Assembly: GCF_001602525.1 (NCBI RefSeq)
Contig: NZ_LSYT01000004.1
Coordinates: 310,001-374,000 of the forward strand
Origin: Flavobacterium chilense
Lineage (GTDB): Bacteria; Bacteroidota; Bacteroidia; Flavobacteriales; Flavobacteriaceae
Direction: 5' to 3'
DNA length: 64,000 bases
The translations under genes were made by a program, and so were the position numbers. Below are positions 17,418-25,689 of this stretch, piece by piece. Numbering within the stretch: position 1 is the stretch's first letter; each line of letters begins with the position of its first letter. Under the pieces are notes generated by a model. It was not told the DNA's origin and searched no databases. It was given only the letters and a program-made list of their open reading frames with translations.

Positions 17418-17804
17418 TCATTTTGAGCTATCGCTTCTTATGCACTCTTCTATTTTTGAATAAATCTGTTTTATATCATTAATGTTTTTAATCAAATAGG
17501 ATATTTCCGTTTTAGTAAAATAATCTAACTTCTTTTGATGGAAACTTTTGATTAACTGATTGAAGTTGTTTCCAATTCTTCGAACTTCTTCAATTAATAT
17601 TCCTTTTTTAATCCGAGCGTCGTTATCAAAGGTTATTATTCTATACTGCTTGTTAAGAAGAATATCTCTGATCATACTGTTCATATTTGTATAATCACTC
17701 TTTTCGAATAATTCATTTAGTTTTTTATACTCGTCATCAGACAACATTACCTTTTTATTATTTGATCGTTTAAGCTCTTTTTCAGGTCTACCTCCTTTAT
17801 TCAT
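17418..17804 (-). CDS. MobC-like mobilization accessory protein
   Basis: A 128-residue protein with an N-terminal ribbon-helix-helix-like region (NKGGRPEKELKRSNNKKVML, then SDDEYKKLNELFEKS). The MobC hallmark EEVRRIGNNFNQLIKSFHQ is at about 73-91. In Bacteroidota mobilizable elements MobC binds near oriT and helps the relaxase. No relaxase (MobA/MobB) follows; the next 200 bp hold only repeats. Either the relaxase gene was lost or transfer depends on a relaxase supplied in trans. The upstream inverted repeat at 17,964-18,017 is the natural candidate for its binding region. Confidence 0.7.
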   Translation of the reverse strand: MNKGGRPEKELKRSNNKKVMLSDDEYKKLNELFEKSDYTNMNSMIRDILLNKQYRIITFDNDARIKKGILIEEVRRIGNNFNQLIKSFHQKKLDYFTKTEISYLIKNINDIKQIYSKIEECIRSDSSK

Positions 17805-17963
17805 TTTCTATGATATTTAGTTTAAAAAATACGACTCCGGAGTATTTAATTTCTCGAAACGAAGTGCGGAGCAAGAAGTTTAGTGCATCAAAAACAAATT
17901 CGAAGAATTTAGGTTTTTGGGGCATCTAAACACACCTTGCTACTCAACTGTGATGTGAAAAAA

Positions 17964-18017
17964 TTTATTTCCCTTCGGTTTATTGTACTCCGCAGAATTG
18001 AACCAAAGGGAAATAAA
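17964..18017. other. Candidate oriT-type inverted repeat upstream of mobC
   Basis: Arms TTTATTTCCCTTCGGTT (17,964-17,980) and AACCAAAGGGAAATAAA (18,001-18,017) pair over 17 bp with one mismatch around a 20-base loop. The location 160 bp upstream of mobC fits an origin of transfer, but no nic site can be assigned by eye. Confidence 0.4.
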
Positions 18018-18080
18018 AATCATATCAGTTTTAAGCTTATTTTATGTTTTGGGCAAAGCATACAAAAATGTCTTAAAAAC

Positions 18081-18275
18081 TGATGAATTGATGACAAAAC
18101 TTTCTAAGTCCTTTTATTTACTGGGTTTCCTGTTTCATCAAATTGTCATCAATTCATCATTTTAAATTAGATCGCATCCTTTTTTATCATCACTCTTCTT
18201 TTTTGATGACAAAATGATGACAAGTTAAATTAAAGAATATCAAGAGTTAAGATAACACTGTCATCTATTCATCAA
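18081..18275. repeat. Iteron-like TGATGACAA repeats beside the helicase gene
   Basis: TGATGAATTGATGACAA (18,081-18,097) has an exact inverted copy at 18,143-18,159. TGATGACAA occurs twice in tandem at 18,203-18,222. A 15/17 match in the inverted orientation lies at 18,259-18,275, overlapping the helicase 3' end. The clustering resembles a replication origin or a protein-binding array. Confidence 0.55.
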
Positions 18276-19458
18276 AAATATTAGATAAAAATTCTCTTGA
18301 AACTGTATAGTATCGTCCTTTGCTTAAATTTTGATAGAAGTCCAAATCATTTGTAATTGTAATCTTTTGGTATTGATTTGAATTAGATTGTTGCAGTAAC
18401 TTCCAATCATTTCGAATAATTTTTTTAATCTCATTAGCATCATGTTTAATTCTAAACTTATTTAGAAAGTTCAATAAATCGGAAAAGCAAAACTGAATTA
18501 TTTCTACATCTAAACTATCTAATATATTGATTAAAACATTGCCTACTTCAACCTCCATTTTATTCGAATTAAATTTCACGAGCTTATCCAATGCCTTAGT
18601 TCTTACTTGCTGTGGTGTAAACCACATTCTTGAGCTATTTTCCGTAGATAATTTTCGATTAGAAAGGAAATCCAAAAAAGCTGGAATTTCTGCAATTAAT
18701 TTGTCTAAAAAATGAACATCTTTTTTTTCTAAAACTTTTAATTTTCTTACCCAAAACCTAGTTTCGTCAGCATTTATTTTTATAAATGAAGTTTCATTGT
18801 TTGAACATAAAATAAATTTTCCGAAAAAATGAGCTTCTTTTTTATCTTTCCCTTTAGCTTCAGTTTTATGAGAATTAGTTGTAGATAAATATTTAATTCT
18901 CTCCGTCATTTCATCTGTTCTAAATAAGACTTCATCAATTGCGATAATTAATCGGTTCGTCCAATCACTATTGAATTGTGAGTTGAAATCATTATTAGTT
19001 AAGAAAGTCATGTTGAACTCAAAAATTGCTTTTAACCACTTTAAGAATGTAGATTTACCTGTATTATTCTCCTTGCTTACAAGGCAGAGAATAGGAAGAA
19101 TCTGGGCTGGCTTCAAATACAAAAGTTGAAGATAATCTAACCCCATCTGGAACTGATCTTCAAAAATATGCTCAATAAATTTTAATGTAGTAGAAATATC
19201 TCCTTTAAGTGGCGTTTTACTAATTTGATGATATGTGTTGTAATAATCCTTTATCTTTTTTTGAAAATATTCGGGACGATTTTCCGGAATGCATATAAAA
19301 CCATCGTATCTCTCAACTTTAGAGAGAGCATCTTTACCATGATCTTGCCTAATTAATTCGGGTGACCAAACAACCAAAATCTCAATAGAATCACCAGATA
19401 AAGAAGGGTACAGGGATTTTTTATAGTAGGTCGTCCCTACTCTAATATATTCTTTCAT
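18265..19458 (-). CDS. SF3/D5-like helicase (DUF5906-type) of the mobile element
   Basis: A 397-residue protein with a P-loop SKENNTGKST (128-137; the first glycine is replaced by Ser), Walker B LIIAIDEV (170-177) and a sensor-like LCSNN motif (about 213-217). This is the pattern of superfamily 3/D5 primase-helicases in phages and Bacteroidota integrative elements. The N-terminal primase part of larger homologues is absent. It probably unwinds DNA during replication or excision of the circular form. It follows the excisionase-like gene on the same strand and ends in the iteron-like repeats. Confidence 0.78.
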   Translation of the reverse strand: MKEYIRVGTTYYKKSLYPSLSGDSIEILVVWSPELIRQDHGKDALSKVERYDGFICIPENRPEYFQKKIKDYYNTYHQISKTPLKGDISTTLKFIEHIFEDQFQMGLDYLQLLYLKPAQILPILCLVSKENNTGKSTFLKWLKAIFEFNMTFLTNNDFNSQFNSDWTNRLIIAIDEVLFRTDEMTERIKYLSTTNSHKTEAKGKDKKEAHFFGKFILCSNNETSFIKINADETRFWVRKLKVLEKKDVHFLDKLIAEIPAFLDFLSNRKLSTENSSRMWFTPQQVRTKALDKLVKFNSNKMEVEVGNVLINILDSLDVEIIQFCFSDLLNFLNKFRIKHDANEIKKIIRNDWKLLQQSNSNQYQKITITNDLDFYQNLSKGRYYTVSREFLSNIFDE

Positions 19459-19511
19459 TTATACAATAGAGATTTAATTGTATATTTGCCATATACAATA
19501 GATTAACAAAA

Positions 19512-19553
19512 AAAAGACAAGCACAGAAATTGCACTTTCTATGCTTGTCTTTT
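19512..19553 (-). terminator. Terminator overlapping the excisionase-like stop codon
   Basis: Arms AAAAGACAAGCACAGAAA and TTTCTATGCTTGTCTTTT pair with one mismatch. On the minus strand the stem is followed by a T-run, so it should end the excisionase-like transcript. Confidence 0.75.
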
Positions 19554-19820
19554 ATATTTTAGGGATTTCACTTCATTAAGAGAATCAAATAATTCCTCAT
19601 GATTTATTAAAATTCTTCTCCCAATGAAAGAGGCTTTAATATTACCTCTTTCAATGTGATTTCTAATAGTCTGACTATCCACATGCAAAAGTTCTGCAGC
19701 TTCCTTGATAGTATAAATATTATTAGATAAGTCTTTTTCAGGTTTAGTTAAAAGTTGAGTAACTAAACCTTTTAGCTCTTTCAATTCAGATTGAATTGTT
19801 TCAAATGGATTTTGCATCAT
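19539..19820 (-). CDS. Excisionase-like MerR/HTH_17 DNA-binding protein
   Basis: A 93-residue protein with a short coiled-coil N-terminus and then the HTH_17 motif NIYTIKEAAELLHVDSQTIR, NHIERGNIKASFIGRRILI. This is the standard winged-helix excisionase/transposition factor of Bacteroidota integrative elements. It probably bends DNA at the att region for excision and may regulate the helicase gene downstream. The terminator overlaps its stop codon, so the helicase likely has its own promoter; the intervening DNA has ATACAATAGA repeats at 19,461-19,470 and 19,493-19,502. Confidence 0.8.
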   Translation of the reverse strand: MMQNPFETIQSELKELKGLVTQLLTKPEKDLSNNIYTIKEAAELLHVDSQTIRNHIERGNIKASFIGRRILINHEELFDSLNEVKSLKYKRQA

Positions 19821-19918
19821 AACGTTGTCGATTTAAATTTCGAGCAATGTTATAGCTCCTTACCTCTTGATTTACTTGATAAAGTGTAATAAAGTTAGAT
19901 AAAGCAAATACTTATTAA

Positions 19919-20668
19919 TTATGAAATATTTTCAACTATAAGAATCTTTGAAAATTCATTATACAATTCAAAATATTCAGATTGATTGTTCAATCCAATA
20001 ATCTTACTAATGTTCATTTTATCAAATTCGAATAAAGTTTTTTTAATATTTGAAGAAAAATATGCATCGGAAAAATCTATTTCGTCTTTAAATTGTTGAT
20101 CATCTAAGCAATAATGCTTTTTAAAATGTTCTTTAAAGCTTTTTAAAAAGACCTTTTGATTTACATTCGAAAACTTTTTACTGTGTGAATCAAACATTAT
20201 CAAGTTTAGCAAAACTGCTAATTGTGTTTTACTTTTAAATCTATAACCTGGCAAACCAAATTGTCCATTAGTTTTACCATACACTTTATGTTTTTCAATG
20301 ATAGCGAAAAGTTTTTCAAGAAATTCGATATCAAAAATATTTGACTCTTCATTAGCATTGATACTCTTTTCAGTTGCTTGCAAAACTTTTCCACTACGTA
20401 ATTCTGGAAATTTATCAGAATATGCAGTTACCATAAATATGAGTGCGAAGAAAAACAGTAAGATGCCAACAATAAAAAAGAATATTTGAATTGAATTTGA
20501 TCTATTAATAAAACCTTGATATATAAAAAAGAATGAAACAAAAAACAATGCAAAACTCAATATAAAGAAGCTAAATTGCTTGTTTCCTGTTACTGATCGA
20601 ATAAATAAAAACGTTTCGTCAAATTGTTCTTTAAATCCTCGTAGATATAAGATTGGGTGTTTTTTCAT
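19919..20668 (-). CDS. Hypothetical membrane protein with cytoplasmic C-terminal domain
   Basis: A 249-residue protein. Two adjacent hydrophobic segments at about 32-54 and 60-82 are followed by a soluble, lysine-rich region with PGYRFKSKTQLAVLLNLIMF. I recognise no family; the C-terminal half has the look of a helical DNA-binding or accessory domain. It lies 11 bp after the integrase stop codon on the same strand and is probably co-transcribed with it, so a role in element maintenance or in host protection is possible. Confidence 0.55.
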   Translation of the reverse strand: MKKHPILYLRGFKEQFDETFLFIRSVTGNKQFSFFILSFALFFVSFFFIYQGFINRSNSIQIFFFIVGILLFFFALIFMVTAYSDKFPELRSGKVLQATEKSINANEESNIFDIEFLEKLFAIIEKHKVYGKTNGQFGLPGYRFKSKTQLAVLLNLIMFDSHSKKFSNVNQKVFLKSFKEHFKKHYCLDDQQFKDEIDFSDAYFSSNIKKTLFEFDKMNISKIIGLNNQSEYFELYNEFSKILIVENIS

Positions 20669-20679
20669 AATATAGCAAA

Positions 20680-21942
20680 CTAGTTCTCTCCAACTATTTT
20701 TAGTGGTATTTCAACATCAAAAACTTGATCCATGGCTTCCTTTTTCTCAGGCTCACTTATTTGATAATACTGGTTCAATGTTTTCATATCATTATGCCCG
20801 GTTATGGAAGCAATCAATTTATCGCTTTTACCCTGTCTTTTCATCATGGTAATAAAAGTTCTTCTCGCAGTATGTGTACTTATCCTATCGTAAAAGAACA
20901 TTTCTTCCTTGATGTTTTCTTTCCCTTTGGTTGTTACTTTCTGAACCTTGTTGTTGTATTCCATTACTTCAAAAACTTCTTTTATATACTTATTTTGTTT
21001 TTGATTTGCTATTAATGGAAGCTTGTAATCGTATTTCGTCAAAATATATCTTGAGATACTTGTTAAAGGTATTTCTCTGGTTTCTTTTGTTTCGTCTTTA
21101 TCCTCTTTAAGTAGTATAAAATCGTTAGTTACAGTACTTCTTTTTACTAAAGAAAGTTCTCCAAAACGCATTCCTGTAACGCATGCAAATACAAAGACAT
21201 CACGAACTTTTTCATGTTTTACACTCTTAAATTCATGTTGCATCAATTTATTTAAATCCTCGATAGTTAATGCAATTTGATTCGTAATTACTCTCTCAAC
21301 CTTTTTAAACTCTATAAAATTATCATTGTAAGTAAATTTATTTTTCTTCGCCCAAAACATAAAAGTTTTAAAAAGACCCAAATTTCTAGCATAAGTATTA
21401 TTTATATGCTTCAGATCATCCATACAGTAAGAAGTAAATTCTCTATGGAAAACTTCATCAATCTTACTGAATGTTAATTTAAATTTTCTAGCTTTTTCGA
21501 AGTTTTCAAGAATGTTCTTGATGTTTTTATATCGCTTAATTGTTGCTTCCGACCATTCTTTCCCTTTTTCTTTTTCTTCCCGAAATTGATCATAAGCATC
21601 AAAGAATATATTTTTCCCTGCAGGAGCTTTTTTGAACTCTTCTTCAAATACCTTTTTTAAATTCTTTGAGGTAAAGGATTCATTTATTCTTTTGTATAGA
21701 CTTTCTGTTTCTAGAAACAAATCTGAATAACGGTTCAATTGAAGTTTTATACTTTGAACAAACTTTGATTTCTTTTTACCACTTACATAAGGGAATCTGT
21801 TTTCAAAATCCCAATTTTCAGGAAGGATTTTTTCTCCAGTCGAAAAAACAAATTTTCTGTTTTCATTTTTGAAATAGCATGAAAATAGAATCAATGTTTC
21901 CTTATCGCTTTTAGGTTCTTTAAGATTGAAAGTGTATTTCAT
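20680..21942 (-). CDS. int: Tyrosine recombinase (site-specific integrase)
   Basis: A 420-residue integrase. The N-terminal arm-binding domain is at about 1-100, and the SAM-like core-binding domain at about 112-205 (ATIKRYKNIKNIL). The catalytic domain has Arg259 in TGMRFGEL, His357/Arg360 in HTARRTF, His383 in TGHNDMKTLNQYY and the nucleophile Tyr392 or Tyr393. It should integrate the element at the ssrA 3' end and excise it. The gene is adjacent to attR with its 5' end toward the boundary. A direct arm-type repeat lies in its leader, so integrase binding could repress its own synthesis. Confidence 0.93.
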   Translation of the reverse strand: MKYTFNLKEPKSDKETLILFSCYFKNENRKFVFSTGEKILPENWDFENRFPYVSGKKKSKFVQSIKLQLNRYSDLFLETESLYKRINESFTSKNLKKVFEEEFKKAPAGKNIFFDAYDQFREEKEKGKEWSEATIKRYKNIKNILENFEKARKFKLTFSKIDEVFHREFTSYCMDDLKHINNTYARNLGLFKTFMFWAKKNKFTYNDNFIEFKKVERVITNQIALTIEDLNKLMQHEFKSVKHEKVRDVFVFACVTGMRFGELSLVKRSTVTNDFILLKEDKDETKETREIPLTSISRYILTKYDYKLPLIANQKQNKYIKEVFEVMEYNNKVQKVTTKGKENIKEEMFFYDRISTHTARRTFITMMKRQGKSDKLIASITGHNDMKTLNQYYQISEPEKKEAMDQVFDVEIPLKIVGEN

Positions 21943-21943
21943 T

Positions 21944-22008
21944 CAGTTGACAATTTAGTTGACAATAATGTTATAATTAGTTATAAAAACTCAATATTAA
22001 CAAATATA
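21944..22008 (-). promoter_or_regulatory. Integrase promoter and right arm-type repeat
   Basis: Minus-strand TATATTTG (22,008-22,001) matches TAnnTTTG. CAGTTGACAATTTAGTTGA at 21,944-21,962 is an exact direct copy of the repeat near attL and lies inside the predicted 5' leader. Confidence 0.6.
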
Positions 22009-22083
22009 ACAATTCCCGTAAAACAGGGCGTTTTTACTGAAAATCACTTATCAACAACCAAATGAAATATAACTAGCTCAATA

Positions 22084-22135
22084 CCCGGCGACTCCACAAA
22101 AAAAGCCTGTAAACTCAATGTTTACAGGCTTTTTT
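22084..22135 (+). repeat. attR with duplicated ssrA terminator
   Basis: Copy of the tmRNA 3' end (from CCCGGCGACTCCACAA) plus its terminator hairpin, differing from attL only by one extra A and one extra T. The duplicated hairpin is symmetric and now also serves as the terminator of the HlyD gene arriving from the right. Confidence 0.9.
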
Positions 22136-22156
22136 AAATTTATAACCCCAAAAAAG

Positions 22157-23449
22157 TTAAACCTGCTCAAAAATACTTTTAAACTGATATAGAATTCTTT
22201 CTATTAATCTTAAGTCTTCTGTCAGGATTTCAGCCTTTCCTTTCATTTCCTGCTGAAATGGGATTCTTTTCCTGTAAGATGTCTGCAAACCATCTGGAAG
22301 TGAAACATCTAATAATAAGTTTCCATCTTTGTCCGGAACCAGCGAAATATTATGAATTTTACCTCTTAATACTCCAAATTCCCTATCAGGAAAATTAGCC
22401 AGTCTTATGTTTACGTTTTGACCAACTTTTATTTTTCCTGAATTTAAAGGTGTTGCTTTTACTTTTCCAACAAAACCATTTTCTTTATCCGGAATAATCG
22501 AAAAAACATTATCTCCTTCATTAATCGTTTGGTTTTCTGTCCAAACCTGCAAAAAAGTAACTACGCCGCTAACCGAAGATCTTAAGGTATTAGTAAGCTC
22601 CCATTCCTTTATCACTTTTTTTAACTGATAAAAAGACTGTGCCATATTCCTGTTTAGATTCACTTCTTCTTTAGTACCACTTATTTGTGAGTTATCACTC
22701 ATTTTTGTATTATCTATCAAAGAAGATCTTAATTGAGAAATCGATGATAACAGACTTCTGTAATTTTTCTGGGCTTGTAAATAGCTCAGTTTTTTGGTTT
22801 CTATTTCCTGAGCCGAAATAATTCCTTTATTAAAAAGCGTTTCAAATCGGGTAATTTCATTTTTCTGAAGCTGTAATTCGCTTTCATTAATTACTTTTTG
22901 CTGTTGTAGAATTTCTAACCTTTCTTTAATTTGAACTTTTTCAGAAATCTGTGCTTTATTTTCAACTTGAAAAGGCTGCAAATTTTCATTTAGTTTTTCA
23001 ACTTCATAGTCTTTTTGAAAAATAGCAAAAGCACTTTCAATTTCACCTAATTGTTTGTTTTTCATTACGGCAAAAGGAAATTCTTTTTTTGTATCGTTAA
23101 TATCATAATCAGCAATAATATTTTTGAGTAAAAAGACATCTTTATAGTTTGCTGAATTTTCAATAACTGCCAGTGTCGTATTCTTTTTAACAGTTGCTTT
23201 ATCGCTTATTAGTATGGCTTCTATTCGGCCGGATGATTTAGAGACTAATTTCTCCGGCGGAATATTAGTTGTAATGACAATTTCTGTACTTACAACATCC
23301 GGATATCTTATAATGTATGACACATAAAACAGTATAACGATTATTGAAAATATTACAATCGTTCCCCATCGAATCATCCAAATGGGTGTTTTTGAAAGCA
23401 CATCCTGAATTTCTTCACTTCTTAACTCTAGTGTAATATCTTGCTCCAT
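22157..23449 (-). CDS. HlyD-family secretion adaptor
   Basis: A 430-residue periplasmic adaptor. A single membrane anchor is at about 24-46 and a lipoyl-like half follows (SGRIEAILISDKATVKKNTT). A coiled-coil hairpin spans about 125-250 with heptad-rich KVQIKERLEILQQQ. The returning lipoyl and beta-barrel segment is SVSGVVTFLQVWTENQTINE to NVNIRLANFPDREFGVLRG. It should link the ABC exporter directly upstream (3-bp gap) to an outer-membrane TolC-type channel. No such channel gene is in the operon, so a shared one is presumed. Confidence 0.88.
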   Translation of the reverse strand: MEQDITLELRSEEIQDVLSKTPIWMIRWGTIVIFSIIVILFYVSYIIRYPDVVSTEIVITTNIPPEKLVSKSSGRIEAILISDKATVKKNTTLAVIENSANYKDVFLLKNIIADYDINDTKKEFPFAVMKNKQLGEIESAFAIFQKDYEVEKLNENLQPFQVENKAQISEKVQIKERLEILQQQKVINESELQLQKNEITRFETLFNKGIISAQEIETKKLSYLQAQKNYRSLLSSISQLRSSLIDNTKMSDNSQISGTKEEVNLNRNMAQSFYQLKKVIKEWELTNTLRSSVSGVVTFLQVWTENQTINEGDNVFSIIPDKENGFVGKVKATPLNSGKIKVGQNVNIRLANFPDREFGVLRGKIHNISLVPDKDGNLLLDVSLPDGLQTSYRKRIPFQQEMKGKAEILTEDLRLIERILYQFKSIFEQV

Positions 23450-23452
23450 AAT

Positions 23453-25678
23453 TTAATTTCCAAGCTGTAATTGATTTTTAACTAACTCAAAATAATTTCC
23501 TCTCTGCTCTACAAGAGTGGTATGATTTCCTATTTCGATGATTTTTCCTTTGTCTAAAACTACAATCTGATCAGCATTCATTACCGTGCTTAATCGGTGT
23601 GCAATAACCACAACGGTTTTATCTTTAAAAAAAAGATTCAGTTTATGCATAATTTCTTTCTCATTATTCGCATCAAGTGCCGAAGTAGCTTCATCAAAAA
23701 ACAACATTTCGGGATTTTTGTAAACCGCTCTTGCAATAAGAAGTCTTTGTTTTTGTCCTGTACTCATTCCTATTCCTTCAGAACCAATCATAGTATTAAA
23801 GCCCAAAGGCTGTTCATTAATGTAACTCATTATATTAGCCACATCTGCCGCATACAGCAGTCTTTTTTTATCAATTCTATCTTCACCAATTGCAATATTG
23901 TTTGCGATTGTATCATTAAAAATAAACCCTTCCTGCATAACAGCGCCAATAGTGCCGCGCCATGCTTTTTGCGCTATCATTGAAAGAGATGTCGAAGAAA
24001 AGGCATTTTCACTTTGAGTTGCAAGAATTATGTCTCCTTTATCCGGCTCGTAAAACTTGAGCAACAGTTTCATTAAAGTTGTTTTGCCGCTGCCGCTTGT
24101 TCCTACTATAGCCGTAATTTTATTGGCTGGTATGGTAAGATTTAAATCTTTAAGAACAGGAGTATCTGATCCTGTGTAACGAAAAGACAAATTATTAATA
24201 ATCATATCAAAATCTTTTGGAACATCATGAGTCTGATGCTGTTCCTGCTCAACCTCGTCCTCTCTTTGGTGTATTTCAGATAAACGTCCCATCGATATTT
24301 TAGCATCCTGAAATTCTCTCACAAAATCAACCAGCTGCGTTATCGGGCCATTTAAGCTTCCCACAATTGAACTAATGGCCAGCATCATACCTAGTGTAAT
24401 GGAACCGTCAATAACCAGTTTTGCCGAGAAGAAAATTATAATTATGTTTTTTAATTCATTAATAAAGTTTGAACCTACAGTTTGTGTCTGTTCTAATATT
24501 AATGCTTTCATAGAAACTCTAAAAAGTCTTGCCTGTATATATTCCCATCCCCAACGTTTTTGTTTTTCGGCATTATGGAGCTTTATTTCCTGCATGCCGT
24601 TTACAAGCTCAATAACTTTACTCTGTTCGTTACTTATTTCTGCAAAACGTTTATAATCGAGAACTTCTCTTTTTTTAAGAAAAAGTGCCATCCAAAGAAA
24701 ATAAAAGAAACTTCCAAGAAAAAACACTACAAAAATCTGGATATTATAATACGCCAAAACGCCTCCCATGATTACCATATTAATAGTAGAAAACAAAACA
24801 TTAAGTGACGAAGTCGTCAGGATACGTTCTATTCTGTGATGATCATTGATGCGCTGCAGAATATCTCCGGTCATTCTTACATCAAAAAATGAAATGGGAA
24901 GATTCATTAATTTAATAAAGAAATCTGAAATAAGTGAAATGTTTATTCGGGTAGAAAGATGCAACAGTATCCAACTGCGGATAAGATCTAAAGCTGATTT
25001 TCCAAAAAACAGAAATAACTGCGCAAAAAGAATCAAATAAATAAAATGAATACTTCTGTTTTGTACACCAATATCAATAATGCTTTGTGTAAGAAAAGGA
25101 AAAATAAGCTGCAAAAAACTCCCCGCTATTAAACCAATAACCAGCTGTACAACAAAAGACTTATAAGGCAGTATGTATTTGGCTAATAATGAAAATCCAA
25201 CTGTATTTTTTTCTTCCGCATCAAATTCACTTTGATAAAATTTTGGAGTAGGTTCTAAAAACAAAGCAATTCCTTCTGATGTAGTTTCATTGGCTTTTCT
25301 CCCAATCCAATTTTTCACAAAATCTTCTTTAGAATATTTCACCAAACCAATCGCCGGGTCAGAAACGTAGTAAAAATTATTTTTAATATTGTACAGTACA
25401 ACATAGTGGCAGTTATCCCAAAACAAGATACAAGGCAGAGGCATTTCATCAAGTCTTTTTAAATTTAACTTAATACCTATAGACCTAAACCCTATTTTTT
25501 CGACAGCATCACTTAATGATAATAAATTACTCCCGCCGCGATTTGTCTCACTATAATCACGAAGTTCCTGAATATTAACAGTTTTTCCATAATATTTTGC
25601 TATCATTTTAATGCAGGTTGGCCCGCAGTCTTTAGACTCTTCCTGTTTAAAATTCGGAAACTTTTTAAAATTTTTCAT
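23453..25678 (-). CDS. Peptidase-containing ABC transporter (C39, PCAT type)
   Basis: A 741-residue fusion. A C39 cysteine-peptidase domain is at 1-140 with Cys18 (DCGPTC), His91 and Asp107, so the catalytic triad is intact. A six-helix transmembrane domain is at about 165-460. The ATPase domain has Walker A GTSGSGKT (526-533), signature STGQKQR and Walker B MLFFDEATSALD. PCAT proteins cut double-glycine-type leaders and export the peptide. The obvious substrate is the 58-residue precursor at 28,306-28,482. It is encoded between the DUF6625 gene and the HlyD gene with gaps of 11 and 3 bp. Confidence 0.93.
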   Translation of the reverse strand: MKNFKKFPNFKQEESKDCGPTCIKMIAKYYGKTVNIQELRDYSETNRGGSNLLSLSDAVEKIGFRSIGIKLNLKRLDEMPLPCILFWDNCHYVVLYNIKNNFYYVSDPAIGLVKYSKEDFVKNWIGRKANETTSEGIALFLEPTPKFYQSEFDAEEKNTVGFSLLAKYILPYKSFVVQLVIGLIAGSFLQLIFPFLTQSIIDIGVQNRSIHFIYLILFAQLFLFFGKSALDLIRSWILLHLSTRINISLISDFFIKLMNLPISFFDVRMTGDILQRINDHHRIERILTTSSLNVLFSTINMVIMGGVLAYYNIQIFVVFFLGSFFYFLWMALFLKKREVLDYKRFAEISNEQSKVIELVNGMQEIKLHNAEKQKRWGWEYIQARLFRVSMKALILEQTQTVGSNFINELKNIIIIFFSAKLVIDGSITLGMMLAISSIVGSLNGPITQLVDFVREFQDAKISMGRLSEIHQREDEVEQEQHQTHDVPKDFDMIINNLSFRYTGSDTPVLKDLNLTIPANKITAIVGTSGSGKTTLMKLLLKFYEPDKGDIILATQSENAFSSTSLSMIAQKAWRGTIGAVMQEGFIFNDTIANNIAIGEDRIDKKRLLYAADVANIMSYINEQPLGFNTMIGSEGIGMSTGQKQRLLIARAVYKNPEMLFFDEATSALDANNEKEIMHKLNLFFKDKTVVVIAHRLSTVMNADQIVVLDKGKIIEIGNHTTLVEQRGNYFELVKNQLQLGN

Positions 25679-25689
25679 TTATTTTACAC

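Larger units (their letters stand above)
11335..22135. mobile_element. Integrative element inserted at the 3' end of ssrA
   Basis: About 10.7 kb lies between two copies of the tmRNA 3' end plus terminator. A tyrosine recombinase is next to the right boundary and transcribed inward, with an excisionase-like gene and a helicase behind it. Direct arm-type repeats lie inside both ends. The cargo includes MqsRA-like and XRE-ImmA/IrrE genes. MobC is the only conjugation-related gene and there is no relaxase or type IV secretion gene. It therefore looks like a mobilizable or satellite-type island, and whether it still moves is unknown. Gene density is lower and base composition more AT-rich than in the flanking genes. 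Confidence 0.88.

Noticed and set aside
17983..18165. 60-codon plus-strand ORF between mobC and the helicase gene
   Set aside because: It crosses the inverted repeats and the iteron-like units, has low-complexity composition and no recognisable start signal; the repeats explain the open frame better.
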